Source of the DNA: an uncultured Acetobacteraceae bacterium
Lineage (GTDB): Bacteria > Pseudomonadota > Alphaproteobacteria > Acetobacterales > Acetobacteraceae
Direction of reading: 5' to 3'
DNA: 33,472 nt
Assembly: GCA_903918315.1 (NCBI GenBank)
Contig: CAIXEA010000052.1
Coordinates: forward strand, 1-33,472
This document shows, piece after piece, positions 16,011 to 24,988 of the stretch. Position 1 is the stretch's first letter; every line of letters begins with the position of its first letter. The position numbers were made by a program, and so were the translations under genes. Under the pieces are notes generated by a model that ran no database searches, was not told the origin of the DNA, and saw only the letters and a list, made by a program, of their open reading frames with translations.

Positions 16011-17228
16011 CTAATGCGCGGGCGGCGGCGTGGGGGCCGTGCGCAGTAAAGTCCCCAGTAATCCGCCCAATTCCGGCGGCAAGCCGACGATGGTCGTGGG
16101 CAGCTTGCCATCGCTGTGATCGCCGAATGCCCGCAGCGCGTGGGCCGCGGCCAGCTTCTGGATGGTGTCGGCATGCGGCGCCAGCGCGGTGGCGATCTCT
16201 TTGTCCTGGCTCGCGATGTAGCGGCGGTTCACCGCGTCCTGCACGTCCCGGTCAAAGGTGAAGGTGTCGGCCCAGCCGATGAAATCGAGGGATATGCCGA
16301 CGGTGGCGAAGTATTCGGTGGCGTTCTTGCGCACGGTCTCGATGATCTGATTGGCCTCGGCATTGGCTTTGTCGAAGCTGCGGGCGGTGATCTCAGCGCA
16401 AACCAGGGTCTGCACCTTCTTGCGCCCGACATCATCCATCACCTCCGCCAGGCGGCGGCTGTAATAGACCGAGTTGAAGATAATCGCGGGGTTGGTGCGG
16501 TCGCCGGTGATGGGCAACACGCCGAACCGGTAAAGGTATTTCGCCGCATTGGCTTCCGGCACGGAGGCGCCGACGGAGATGCCGACGGTGATGTTCAGCC
16601 CTTCGATCGTCTGGCAGGGGAAGCCTTCTTTGCGCTTGGACGTGCCGCGATCCGCGGAATCAACCCATTCCCGGCTGAACGGGGTGCGATCGACGATGAT
16701 CAGGCGCCCCGCGGGCACGTAGAAATCGAAAAAGCCGCCCGAGCCGGACAGCTTCACGTGCGGCACGATGAACCGCTTCAGGGGGATCTTGTTGGCGTTC
16801 AGATACGCCTCTGACTCGAATTGCGCCTGCGCGTCCTTGTTGGCACCGGCATCGGGGATCCAGAAAGCGGACTCATTGGGCAGGATCGTATAGGCTTCGG
16901 TAAAATCGGTCTTATCGTAATAAGCCTGGGCCGAGGGGGCGCTGAGGAACAAGGCCAGCGCCGCCGCCATCGATGCGCGCCCGAGCCGCTGTTTGATCGG
17001 GCCCAGCCAGATCAGAATAAGCACGGCCAGCAAAACGATGGCCGGCAGCATGCCGAGCCGGCCGTAGATCCCCATGCTGATCACCGCATTGACGCCAGCA
17101 GCGTCGCTATTGGCGAACTGGCCGCCCGCCGCGTTGCCCTGCGCGACGGTCAGCATCGGCGATGCCACCATCATCACGGTGCCATAGAGGCCAAAGGCGA
17201 TCAGGGTAGCAATGATACGACCGATCAT
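16011..17228 (-). CDS. SPFH/band-7-like membrane protein
   Basis: A 405-residue membrane-anchored protein. Hydrophobic segments lie at about 4-26 and 58-76. A third (about 86-100, ending SAPSAQA) looks like a signal-peptide core with an A-X-A site. The body reads like an SPFH domain: LIIVDRTPFSREWVD, QTIEGLNITVGISVGASV, KVQTLVCAEITARSFD, then the prohibitin-like end EYFATVGISLDFIGWADTFTF...VQDAVNRRY. The C-terminus is Pro-rich. SPFH proteins form membrane-bound ring assemblies that scaffold lipids or proteases. It lies 58 bases downstream of degP and follows hflKC on the same strand, suggesting a role in membrane quality control. A hairpin covers its ribosome-binding site. The exact function is unknown. 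Confidence 0.72.
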   Translation of the reverse strand: MIGRIIATLIAFGLYGTVMMVASPMLTVAQGNAAGGQFANSDAAGVNAVISMGIYGRLGMLPAIVLLAVLILIWLGPIKQRLGRASMAAALALFLSAPSAQAYYDKTDFTEAYTILPNESAFWIPDAGANKDAQAQFESEAYLNANKIPLKRFIVPHVKLSGSGGFFDFYVPAGRLIIVDRTPFSREWVDSADRGTSKRKEGFPCQTIEGLNITVGISVGASVPEANAAKYLYRFGVLPITGDRTNPAIIFNSVYYSRRLAEVMDDVGRKKVQTLVCAEITARSFDKANAEANQIIETVRKNATEYFATVGISLDFIGWADTFTFDRDVQDAVNRRYIASQDKEIATALAPHADTIQKLAAAHALRAFGDHSDGKLPTTIVGLPPELGGLLGTLLRTAPTPPPAH

Positions 17229-17237
17229 GGGACGTCT

Positions 17238-17266
17238 CCTGTTTCCGTATCCTGAACGGAAACAGG
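17238..17266 (-). promoter_or_regulatory. Hairpin occluding the ribosome-binding site of the SPFH-like gene
   Basis: On the minus strand CCTGTTTCCGT (17266-17256) pairs perfectly with ACGGAAACAGG (17248-17238): 11 bp with a 7-base loop. The AGG of the Shine-Dalgarno AGGAGA is the end of the 3' arm, nine bases before the ATG. No T-run follows, so this is more likely translational control or a transcript-processing hairpin than a terminator. Confidence 0.55.
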
Positions 17267-17286
17267 GCCGTTACGCAATGGTTGGT

Positions 17287-18801
17287 TTATCCCGGCTTTT
17301 TGTCCTTCTCAGCGGTCAACGACAGCGGCACCCACTGCAAGCCGTCGCGGCGCTGAATCAGCACCAGGACTGACTTGCGATTTTCCTTGCGCACATCGTC
17401 CACGCGCTTGCGCACGTCGTCTGGTGTCGCGACTTCGCCCTGCTGCACTTCAACGATGACATCGCCGGGCTTCAGACCGCGTTCAGCCGCGGAGGTGTTG
17501 GGCGCGACCTCCACGATGACAACGCCCTTCTGGTCGTCACCGATCTGGTATTTATCTTTCAGATCCCCCGTGATCGGCGCGATTTTCAGGCCGAGCCCGG
17601 GGAGATCGAGCGGCTTGGCCGCGTCGGCCTTACCGCCGGTTTCCCCCGCCGCGAGGGCGGAGTCGCTGGGCTTTTCGGCCAGCGTCGCCTGCACCGTCAC
17701 TTCCTTGCCATCCCGCCACAACACGATCGGCACCTGCTTGCCGACCTCGGATTCCGCGACGAGGCGCGGCAAGGCGGGCATGTCCTTCACATCGCGGCCG
17801 TTGAACTTCAGGACGATATCCCCGTTCCTGATCTTGGCCTTATCGGCCGGCCCGCCATCGTTCACGCCGGCGATCATCGCGCCAGTGGCCTCTTTCAATC
17901 CCACGCTTTCCGCGATGTCGGGCGTGACCTGCTGGATGCGTACGCCCAGCCAGCCGCGCACCGGATGCCCGACCTCCCGCAGTTGCGCGACGATGTTCTT
18001 GACCATCTTCGAGGGAATGGAGAACCCGATACCGATCGAGCCACCGGAGCGGGAGTAGATGGCCGTGTTCATGCCCACGACCTCCCCATCCATGTTGAAC
18101 AGCGGGCCACCGGAGTTGCCCTGGTTGATCGCGGCGTCGGTCTGAATGAAGTCGTCGTACGGCCCCTGATGGATGTTGCGGCCGCGCGCCGAGACGATCC
18201 CCGCCGTGACGCTGCCGCCCAGGCCGAACGGGTTACCGATGGCGATGACCCATTCGCCCACGCGGGCTTTGTCCGAATCGGCAAAAGCGACCGACGGCAG
18301 GGGCTTGTCCGGCTTGACCTGCAACAGCGCGATGTCCCCCGACTCATCGCGACCGACGAGCGTCGCCTTCAGCGATGTCCCGTCCTGCAATGTGACGGTG
18401 ATCTCATCGGCCCCATCGATGACGTGGTTGTTGGTCACGACATAGCCGCTGGGGTCGATGATGAAGCCCGAACCCAGGCTTTGCGCCTTCCGTTCCGGTG
18501 CCGGCTCCCCGCGGTTGCCCTGGCGGTTGCGGTTCATGAAGTCCTTGAAGAACTGCTCGAACGGCGAGCCCGGCGGGAACATCGGCAATTCCGGACCGGC
18601 CCCGGGACCATTGGTCTTGGCCTGAATGGTCTGCGATGACGAGATATTCACCACCGCCGGCAACAGCTTTTCCGCCAGATCGGCGAAGCTGTCCGGCGCG
18701 GCGCGGGCCATCGCCGGGTTCGGCAGGACCATGGGCAGTGTCAGCACCACGGCTGAACCCATCAGAATGGCACGAAAGAAAACAGAATTTGGCAGACGCA
18801 T
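17287..18801 (-). CDS. degP: Do/DegP-family periplasmic serine protease
   Basis: A 504-residue trypsin-like protease/chaperone of the HtrA family. It has an N-terminal signal peptide (about 1-33, ending NPAMARA). The catalytic triad is His126 (TNNHVIDGA), Asp156 (SGDIALL) and Ser230 (QGNSGGPL). Two PDZ domains follow: one starting RGWLGVRIQQVTPDIAESVGL with GGPADKAKIRNGDIVLKFNG, and one near GVVIVEVAPNTSAAERGLKPGDVIVEV. It degrades misfolded envelope proteins. The Met at 18801 is preferred over 18831 because it directly precedes the signal peptide. It lies 64 bases after hflC, so HflKC and this protease are likely co-expressed. Confidence 0.96.
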   Translation of the reverse strand: MRLPNSVFFRAILMGSAVVLTLPMVLPNPAMARAAPDSFADLAEKLLPAVVNISSSQTIQAKTNGPGAGPELPMFPPGSPFEQFFKDFMNRNRQGNRGEPAPERKAQSLGSGFIIDPSGYVVTNNHVIDGADEITVTLQDGTSLKATLVGRDESGDIALLQVKPDKPLPSVAFADSDKARVGEWVIAIGNPFGLGGSVTAGIVSARGRNIHQGPYDDFIQTDAAINQGNSGGPLFNMDGEVVGMNTAIYSRSGGSIGIGFSIPSKMVKNIVAQLREVGHPVRGWLGVRIQQVTPDIAESVGLKEATGAMIAGVNDGGPADKAKIRNGDIVLKFNGRDVKDMPALPRLVAESEVGKQVPIVLWRDGKEVTVQATLAEKPSDSALAAGETGGKADAAKPLDLPGLGLKIAPITGDLKDKYQIGDDQKGVVIVEVAPNTSAAERGLKPGDVIVEVQQGEVATPDDVRKRVDDVRKENRKSVLVLIQRRDGLQWVPLSLTAEKDKKPG

Positions 18802-18865
18802 GGGAGGGCTTTCCTGGCGAACACGCCGCATATGGTGGGCTGAGGAACCGTCGGCAAGCCCGGTG

Positions 18866-19744
18866 TTACGGGCTCGTCGCCGGCGGTGCCGCTTGAAGAT
18901 AACGCAGGAACTCGTTGTCCGGGGTTAATACCAGACGCGCCCCGCCCCCGTCGAACACATCCCGGTAGCTTTGCAAGGTCCGCCAGATGCTGAAGAACTG
19001 TGGGTCGCGGTTGAACGCTTCGGCGTAGATGCGGGTCGCCTCGGCTTCACCCTCACCACGCAGCTTGTCCGACGTGGCACGGCCATCGGCCAGCAGCACC
19101 GTCCGCTCCCGCTCGGCATCGGCGCGGATGCGGGCGGAGGCTTCGGCGCCCTCCGCGCGGTTCTTGGCTGCCTCCCGCTGCCGTTCGGACTGCATCCGCG
19201 ACAGGATCGCCTGCGTGTTCTCCTCCGGCAGGTCGGCACGCCGGATCCGCACATCTTCGATCGCCACGCCGAAGGTGCGGATGTCGTCGTTCACCTGCTG
19301 GCGGATGGTCGACATGATCTTTTCACGATCAGCCGACAACACGTCGAGCAGCGCGTTTTTGCCAAGCACCCGGCGCAGGGAGGATGTCACGATCGAGTTC
19401 AACCGCCCACGGATCGCATCCGGCACCGGCCCGACCGCCTGATAGAACTTCAACGGGTCGATGATCCGGAAAACGGTGAAACTATCGACGATCAGACGCC
19501 GTTGATCGCCGAGGATCACTTCCTCCCCCGGCAATTCGACATTCAGCAGGCGCCGATCAAAGCTGATGACATCCTGCACGAAGGGCAGTTTCACATGCAG
19601 CCCGGGTTCGTCGATGGCACGCACCACCTGGCCGAACTGCGCGATGAGGACCCGCTGGGTCTGATCGACCGTGAACAGAGCCCCGTTGAGCACGACAGCA
19701 AGGACGACCAGCGCGGCGGCGCCGGCAATGGACAGGCGGTTCAT
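18866..19744 (-). CDS. hflC: HflC, SPFH subunit of the HflKC complex
   Basis: A 292-residue inner-membrane protein with one N-terminal anchor (about 5-26) and an SPFH domain in the periplasm. Hallmarks are TQRVLIAQFGQVVRAIDEPGLHVKLPFVQDVISFDRRLLN, the VDSFTVFRIIDPLKFYQAVG segment and DVRIRRADLPEENTQAILSRMQSERQREA. HflC and HflK form a large cage around the FtsH protease and modulate degradation of membrane proteins. The start overlaps the hflK stop (ATGA, 19741-19744). Length is slightly under that of the Escherichia coli protein. Confidence 0.96.
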   Translation of the reverse strand: MNRLSIAGAAALVVLAVVLNGALFTVDQTQRVLIAQFGQVVRAIDEPGLHVKLPFVQDVISFDRRLLNVELPGEEVILGDQRRLIVDSFTVFRIIDPLKFYQAVGPVPDAIRGRLNSIVTSSLRRVLGKNALLDVLSADREKIMSTIRQQVNDDIRTFGVAIEDVRIRRADLPEENTQAILSRMQSERQREAAKNRAEGAEASARIRADAERERTVLLADGRATSDKLRGEGEAEATRIYAEAFNRDPQFFSIWRTLQSYRDVFDGGGARLVLTPDNEFLRYLQAAPPATSP

Positions 19745-21144
19745 CGCTGGGTCCCCACGGTTGGCGTCTGGGCCGGAGCCTGAGAGGGCGATGGCGCGGC
19801 CTGCGGCGTCGTCAGGCGCGGCGCCGCGTTCGGGAGATTGAGCGGCAGAAACGGCACCAGCCCTTTCAGCTTGTCATCCACCACCAGCGTCTGCGCATGG
19901 CTGAGCACGTCCGTCATGGTATCGATGTACATCCGCCGCAACGTCACGTCCTTGGCCTGCTGGTAGGCCGCGAGCACGCTCAGGAAGCGCTGGGCCTGAC
20001 CGGTCGCCTGGGCGATCGAGGCCTGCTTGACGCCCTGGGCCTCGGCCGCGATCCGCGCCGCCTCACCGCGGGCGCGGGGCACGATATCGTTATGGAAGGA
20101 CTCGGCCTCATTGCGCATTCTGTCGGCATCGGTGCTGGCGCGCTGCACGTCGCGGAAGCTTTCGATCACCGCTGCCGGCGGATCGACCTTCTGCAACTGC
20201 ACCTGTGTGATCTCCACACCGACGTCGTAGCGATCGAGGATCTGTTGCGTCTGTGTCATCACGTCGTTTTCGATCTGCGCCCGCAGCGGGCCCAGGGCCG
20301 GCGTGATCGGGGTGCGGCCGATGACCTCCCGCATGGAGCTTTCGGCGACGCCACGCACGAGGCTTTCCGGCCCGCGGGCGTTGAACAGGAACTTGGACGC
20401 CGCCTTTTCCGCCACGCTGATGCGCCAGAACACCGCGACATCGATGTCGATGATATTCTCGTCGCCGGTCAGCATCAGGCTTTCCGCCAGCACATCGCGG
20501 CCGCCTGAATCGACCCCGGACTCCATCCGCCCGCTGGGCCCGGAGCGAAAGCCGATCTCGGTGCGGTTGATCCGTGTCACCGCCAGTTTCTCAACCCGTT
20601 CGATCGGCCAAGGCATATGCCAATGCAGGCCCGAAGGGGTCCAATAGGAATAGGCCCCGAACTGCATCACGACGCCCTGCTCGTCGGGTTGGACGCGGTA
20701 AACGCCGCTCCCGAGCCAAAGCACGGCCAGGGCCAGGGCCAGAATGGACAAGGTGCGGCCGCCGGCGAACCAATCGCCGAAGCCCTTGCCGCCGCCGAAG
20801 CCACCGCCCCCATTGCCATTGCCGCCACCGCCGAGCATCCCACGGATGAAGGCCTGCGCCTGGGCGATCAACTGGTCGAGATCCTGCGGCCCGTTGCCGA
20901 ACGGCCCGCCGGGTCCGCGGCCGGGACCACCGCCTTGATTATTGCCACCGGGCCGCCCGCCGAACGGGCCGCGATGCGGCTCATCGCTGCCGCCGCTCCC
21001 CCATGGAGAGCGGGGCGGAGGAGAGCCGGGCGGACCGTCCGGCGGCGGTTTGCCGCCGTCGCTCTGACTGCCGTTGCCGGAGCCGCCGTTGGGATTACCA
21101 CCTGGTGAGCCCCAGGGGCCTTGGCCGCCATTGTTCCAGGGCAT
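19741..21144 (-). CDS. hflK: HflK, SPFH subunit of the HflKC complex
   Basis: A 467-residue partner of HflC. The first ~128 residues are Gly/Pro/Asn-rich and disordered, as in other alphaproteobacterial HflK but rather long. One membrane anchor follows at 131-148 (TLSILALALAVLWLGSGV). The SPFH domain then runs from VQPDEQGVVMQFGAY, with DVAVFWRISVAEKAASKFLFNARG and DVGVEITQVQLQKVDPPAAVIESF. The C-terminal coiled-coil is Ala/Gln/Glu-rich, with a Pro/Ala-rich tail. The Met at 21144 is chosen (PWNNGGQGPWG is typical); AGGAG lies upstream at wide spacing. Divergent from the Mrp gene across 132 bases that must hold both promoters. Confidence 0.96.
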   Translation of the reverse strand: MPWNNGGQGPWGSPGGNPNGGSGNGSQSDGGKPPPDGPPGSPPPRSPWGSGGSDEPHRGPFGGRPGGNNQGGGPGRGPGGPFGNGPQDLDQLIAQAQAFIRGMLGGGGNGNGGGGFGGGKGFGDWFAGGRTLSILALALAVLWLGSGVYRVQPDEQGVVMQFGAYSYWTPSGLHWHMPWPIERVEKLAVTRINRTEIGFRSGPSGRMESGVDSGGRDVLAESLMLTGDENIIDIDVAVFWRISVAEKAASKFLFNARGPESLVRGVAESSMREVIGRTPITPALGPLRAQIENDVMTQTQQILDRYDVGVEITQVQLQKVDPPAAVIESFRDVQRASTDADRMRNEAESFHNDIVPRARGEAARIAAEAQGVKQASIAQATGQAQRFLSVLAAYQQAKDVTLRRMYIDTMTDVLSHAQTLVVDDKLKGLVPFLPLNLPNAAPRLTTPQAAPSPSQAPAQTPTVGTQR

Positions 21145-21276
21145 CTTGTCTCTATAACTCCTGTCCCCGCCCATTGCGGCGCGGACGGTTGGCGATTATG
21201 GGCCGCGCGCCATATGAACAGGGTTCGGCGCCTGGGGCGCGTGCTTATCGACCGGCAGCAAGGGGTTTGCAAGGGA

Positions 21277-22425
21277 ATGACGAAAGTGTCACCGGATGCG
21301 TTGCGCGACGCGCTACGTGCGATCAAGGATCCCGCCACCGGACGGGATATCGTCGCGGCAGGCCTGGTCGAGGGAATAGAGGTCCGCGATGGCCTCGTGC
21401 AGGTCAGTCTGCTGACCGACCGCGCCAAGGCGGCGGCCATGGAGCCGGTGCGCCAGGAAGCCGCGCGGATCCTGAGCCAGCAGCCCGGCGTCACCAATGC
21501 GACCGCGGTCCTGACCGCGCACAAGCCCGGCGCCCGGCCGGCGCCGCCGCCGCAACCGGCGCCGCCGCCGCAACCGGCGGGTCATGGGCACGGGCATGGG
21601 CCGGCACCGCAAAAGGCGCCGATGCTGCTGCCCGATGTGAAGGCGATCATCGCGGTGGCCTCCGGCAAGGGGGGCGTGGGCAAGTCCACGGTCGCCGTCA
21701 ACCTGGCGGTGTCGTTGGCGCGCCAGGGCCTGAAGGTCGGGCTGCTGGATGCCGATATCTACGGGCCGTCACTGCCGCGCATGCTCGGGCTGAGCCGCAA
21801 GCCGGACGTCCGCGGCGACAAGATGATCCCGCTGCAGGCCTGGGGCCTGTCGTGCATGTCCATCGGCTTTTTGGTCGATGAGGAAACCCCGATGGTCTGG
21901 CGCGGCCCGATGGTGATGGGCGCGCTGGAGCAGATGATGGGCCAGGTTGCCTGGGGGGCGCTGGATGTGATGGTGGTGGACATGCCGCCTGGCACCGGCG
22001 ACGCGCAACTGACCATGGCGCAGCGGGTGGCGCTGACAGGGGCGGTGATCGTGTCCACCCCGCAGGACATCGCCCTGATCGATGCCCGCCGCGGCGTGCG
22101 TATGTTCGAGAAAACCAATGTCCCCGTGCTGGGGCTGGTCGAGAACATGAGCTTCTTCTGCTGCCCGAATTGCGGCCACACCTCCAATATTTTCGGCCAC
22201 GGTGGCGCCAAGGCGGAAGCGGCGCGGCTGGGGGCGGAGTTTCTGGGGGAGATCCCGTTGCTGCTCGATATCCGCACCGCGGCCGACGCGGGGACGCCAA
22301 TCGCGGCCTCGGCACCGGGGAGCGAGGGGGCAAAGGCTTATGACGCGCTGGCACGCCGGGTCTGGGCGAAGGTCAATGGCGGCGCGGGTGCTCGCGGCAG
22401 CGGGCCTCGCATCAGCATCACCTGA
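21277..22425 (+). CDS. apbC: Mrp/ApbC-type iron-sulfur cluster carrier ATPase
   Basis: A 382-residue P-loop protein that binds and transfers [4Fe-4S] clusters. The N-terminal MIP18/DUF59 domain (about 5-82) is joined by a Pro/His-rich linker (88-113, with APPPQP repeated twice and a GHGHGHG run) to the ATPase. Key motifs are Walker A SGKGGVGKST (129-138), LLDADIYGPSLPRML, MVVDMPPGTGDAQLT, and the cluster-binding CPNC (296-299) in FFCCPNCGHTSNIFG. The domain order is the usual bacterial one. The ATG at 21277 starts the conserved domain; AGGGG lies upstream at 21261. The linker His run could bind metal, but this is speculative. Confidence 0.96.
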   Translation: MTKVSPDALRDALRAIKDPATGRDIVAAGLVEGIEVRDGLVQVSLLTDRAKAAAMEPVRQEAARILSQQPGVTNATAVLTAHKPGARPAPPPQPAPPPQPAGHGHGHGPAPQKAPMLLPDVKAIIAVASGKGGVGKSTVAVNLAVSLARQGLKVGLLDADIYGPSLPRMLGLSRKPDVRGDKMIPLQAWGLSCMSIGFLVDEETPMVWRGPMVMGALEQMMGQVAWGALDVMVVDMPPGTGDAQLTMAQRVALTGAVIVSTPQDIALIDARRGVRMFEKTNVPVLGLVENMSFFCCPNCGHTSNIFGHGGAKAEAARLGAEFLGEIPLLLDIRTAADAGTPIAASAPGSEGAKAYDALARRVWAKVNGGAGARGSGPRISIT

Positions 22426-22520
22426 TCCGGCGTCCTGGTCGGCGCATCAGGCTGTGCGGCGTTGGCATTGGCGTCTGCCTGTCACGCCGCATAGAGTGAC
22501 CGCATCACGAACTGTCAGGA

Positions 22521-22931
22521 ATGCTCATGCATACCCGTTTCGCCGTCTGCCTCGCGGTGCTGGCCGCGTTCTCCGTCGCCTTGCCCGCGGCACCGCGGGC
22601 GCAGAACGTGATTTTCAACGCGCCCGGGCTGCTGGAGCAGAAGCCCAAGGCCGGCGCGCCGGACGTGAAGTCCGCGCCCACGGCCTGGCCGCGCCTCGAT
22701 ATCGGGGCCGCGCTTTGCCGGAGCGAGGGCGATCTTGACCGGTTGGCCGCGAACCGCGCGCGCACCGAAGGCGGCGGCCCCGCGGACTGCCAGGTCATCC
22801 GGGCGCCCACGGGCATCCAGATCGTTCAGCGCAAAACCCCCGGCCATACCCAGGTGCGCCTGACGGACCAGCCGAGCGTGACCGGCTGGACCGATGTCTG
22901 GCTGCCGGAAAAGAAGCCGGCCGGGAAATAG
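22521..22931 (+). CDS. Small secreted protein of unknown function
   Basis: A 136-residue protein (134 if the second Met at 22527 is used). It has a clear Sec signal peptide (TRFAVCLAVLAAFSVALPAAPRAQ) and a mature domain of about 108 residues containing two cysteines (in ALCRSEGD and ADCQVIRAP), which could form a periplasmic disulfide. The segment TQVRLTDQPSVTGWTDVWLPEKK resembles no family I recognise. A possible 8-bp hairpin (22915-22922 with 22937-22944) straddles the stop. It lies between the Mrp gene and the liv operon, with no obvious link to either. Confidence 0.65.
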   Translation: MLMHTRFAVCLAVLAAFSVALPAAPRAQNVIFNAPGLLEQKPKAGAPDVKSAPTAWPRLDIGAALCRSEGDLDRLAANRARTEGGGPADCQVIRAPTGIQIVQRKTPGHTQVRLTDQPSVTGWTDVWLPEKKPAGK

Positions 22932-23028
22932 CGCCGGGCCGGCTCCCGCGCGGTCATTGCCAGTGCGATGGCTTGACCCCCAATCCCGCGCCGCATAAGC
23001 CTGCGCGGGTAAAGGGAGAAACGCCGCC

Positions 23029-24120
23029 ATGAACAAGGCACTTCGCTTCGGCCTCGCCGCGCTTGCCGTCTGTCTGTCCGCCTCCGCGCGGGCCGAAACC
23101 ATCAAGTTCGGTGCCATCCTGCCCCTGACCGGCCCCGGTGGCCTGATTGGCACGCAGCAGAAGCTCGGCATCGAGTTCGCGCTCGATAAAATCAACGCCA
23201 AGGGCGGCGTGCGCGGCAACCCGATCGAGATCACGTTTGAGGACAATCAGGGCAAGCCCGATCAGTCCGTGCTCAGCTTCAACAAGCTGGTCGATCTGCA
23301 GCATCTGCCGATGATTTTCACCTCGTTTTCCGGTCCCTCGCTGGCGATGGCGCCGTTGGCGACGCGCAAGAAGGTGCTGCTGATCAACGCCGGCGCGCAG
23401 GCGGATGCGCTGTCCAAAGCCTCCCCCTTCCTGATCAACACGCTGCCGACAATCGGCGATGAGATCGCGATCCTGTCGAAATGGCTGGCGAAGAACGGCA
23501 AGAAGAAGGCCGCGATTCTTTTTGAGAACAGCGCCGCTGGCATCTCCGGGCGCGACAACTATATCTCCACCTTCACCGCCGCCGGCGGCACCATCGTCGC
23601 GCAGGAGCCGTCGCAGTTCGGTCAGACCGACTTCCGCCCGGCGCTGCTGAAGCTCGCGGACTCCAAGCCCGATGTCATGCTGGTGTCCATCACCGCCGCC
23701 GCGCAGCAGATGGCGCAGCAGTTCGCGGAGATGGGCGTGGGCTTCCAGGTCGCCGGCACCACCTTCCTGCAGGACCCCGCGCTGATCAACGACCCCGCCG
23801 CTGAGAGCTTGCTACACACCCAGCTGCAAAGCCAGGTGCCGCCCGAGCTCGCCGCCGAGTTCAAGGCCAAGTACAACGCCGAAGCCGAGTTCTTCGTCCG
23901 CCAGTACTACACCGCCGCCAATATCCTGTTCACCGCGCTGGACAAGGTCCTGGCCGAGGGCAAGCCGGTCACCGGCGAAAACCTGCGTGACGCCATCCTC
24001 AAGATCAAGAAATTCGACGGGCTGGTGCCGGTGACGTTCAATTCCAACACCGCCACGGTGCCGTTCGATCTGAAGGTGATCCGTAACAAGACCGACATGC
24101 TGCTTGAAGACCTGAAATAG
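23029..24120 (+). CDS. livK: Periplasmic substrate-binding protein, branched-chain amino acid ABC type
   Basis: A 363-residue periplasmic receptor (type 1 periplasmic-binding fold). The signal peptide is residues 1-22 (ending SARA), followed by the family start ETIKFGAILPLTGPGGLIGTQQKLGIEFALDKINAKGGV. Two lobes are recognisable (ITFEDNQGKPDQSVLSFNKLV; KKAAILFENSAAGISGRDNYISTFTAAGGTIV). A strong ribosome-binding site (AAAGGGAGAA, 23011-23020) and a one-direction, tightly packed permease/ATPase set follow. The family transports leucine-type amino acids but also amides, aromatic acids and other small acids, so the substrate is open. Confidence 0.93.
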   Translation: MNKALRFGLAALAVCLSASARAETIKFGAILPLTGPGGLIGTQQKLGIEFALDKINAKGGVRGNPIEITFEDNQGKPDQSVLSFNKLVDLQHLPMIFTSFSGPSLAMAPLATRKKVLLINAGAQADALSKASPFLINTLPTIGDEIAILSKWLAKNGKKKAAILFENSAAGISGRDNYISTFTAAGGTIVAQEPSQFGQTDFRPALLKLADSKPDVMLVSITAAAQQMAQQFAEMGVGFQVAGTTFLQDPALINDPAAESLLHTQLQSQVPPELAAEFKAKYNAEAEFFVRQYYTAANILFTALDKVLAEGKPVTGENLRDAILKIKKFDGLVPVTFNSNTATVPFDLKVIRNKTDMLLEDLK

Positions 24121-24124
24121 GGTC

Positions 24125-24985
24125 ATGCTGGCGCTTCAACTGCTGGTCAACGGGCTGGTCACCGGCTGCGCGCTGGGCGTGGTCTCGGTCAGTTTCGGGC
24201 TGATCTATGCGACAACCAAGCTGTTCCACGTGGCGCATGCCGGGGTCTACACCCTGGCCGGCTACCTCGCCTGGTCGGCTGTGCGGCACGACGTGCCGGA
24301 TGTGCTGGCGCTGCTGATCGCCATGGCCGCCTCCGCCGCCATCGGGGCCGCCATCCAGCATTTCCTCTATGCGGAGCTGGAGCGCCGGCGCGCCACGCAT
24401 CTGGTGGTGCTGATCGCCTCGCTCGGCACGCTGGCGGTGATGCAGAACGTGATCGCGGCGGTCTATACGCCGAACATCCTGCAATTCCCGCTGCCCTGGG
24501 GCAGCCGCATGGCGTCCTTCGCGGGGGTGCGGCTGACCTATACCCAGATGCTGACCGTGGTGTTCAGCCTGGCGGCGTTCGCCTTCACCCTATGGTTCGC
24601 CCGTAAGACCATCCTGGGCAAGCAGATCCGGGCGGTGGCGTCGAACCCCTTTCTGGCGGAGATCACGCGGCTGCGGCCGCAGCGGGTCTATGTCGCCGTG
24701 GTCGCCATCGGCTCCGCCATCGTCGCGCTGCCGGGGGTGCTGGTGCCGCTCGATCTCGGGCTGCAACCCTATGGCGGGGTGACCCCCCTCCTCACGGCCA
24801 CCATCGCCATGATCGCCGGCGGCATCGGCTCCATCGCCGGCTCCTTCGTCCTGGCCGTCGGCATCGCGGTGCTGCAGAACCTGTCGCTGCTGGTCATTCC
24901 CGGCGAATGGAGTATCGGCGTCACCTTCTTCATCTTCGTGATTTTCATGCTCTTCCGGCCCACCGGCCTGTTTACGAGGCGTTAG
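24125..24985 (+). CDS. livH: Branched-chain amino acid-type ABC permease, LivH
   Basis: A 286-residue inner-membrane permease with about eight hydrophobic segments. The family start LLVNGLVTGCALGVVSVSFGLIYATTKLFHVAHAGVYTLAGY is characteristic of LivH. A cytoplasmic loop (GKQIRAVASNPFLAEITRLRPQRV) contacts the ATPases, and GVTPLLTATIAMIAGGIGSIAGSFV follows. It begins four bases after livK and ends three bases before livM. Confidence 0.95.
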   Translation: MLALQLLVNGLVTGCALGVVSVSFGLIYATTKLFHVAHAGVYTLAGYLAWSAVRHDVPDVLALLIAMAASAAIGAAIQHFLYAELERRRATHLVVLIASLGTLAVMQNVIAAVYTPNILQFPLPWGSRMASFAGVRLTYTQMLTVVFSLAAFAFTLWFARKTILGKQIRAVASNPFLAEITRLRPQRVYVAVVAIGSAIVALPGVLVPLDLGLQPYGGVTPLLTATIAMIAGGIGSIAGSFVLAVGIAVLQNLSLLVIPGEWSIGVTFFIFVIFMLFRPTGLFTRR

Positions 24986-24988
24986 GAC

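Noticed and set aside
17238-17266. Intrinsic terminator after degP
   Set aside because: The stem is strong but no T-run follows on the minus strand and the arm overlaps the next gene's ribosome-binding site, so a regulatory role fits better.
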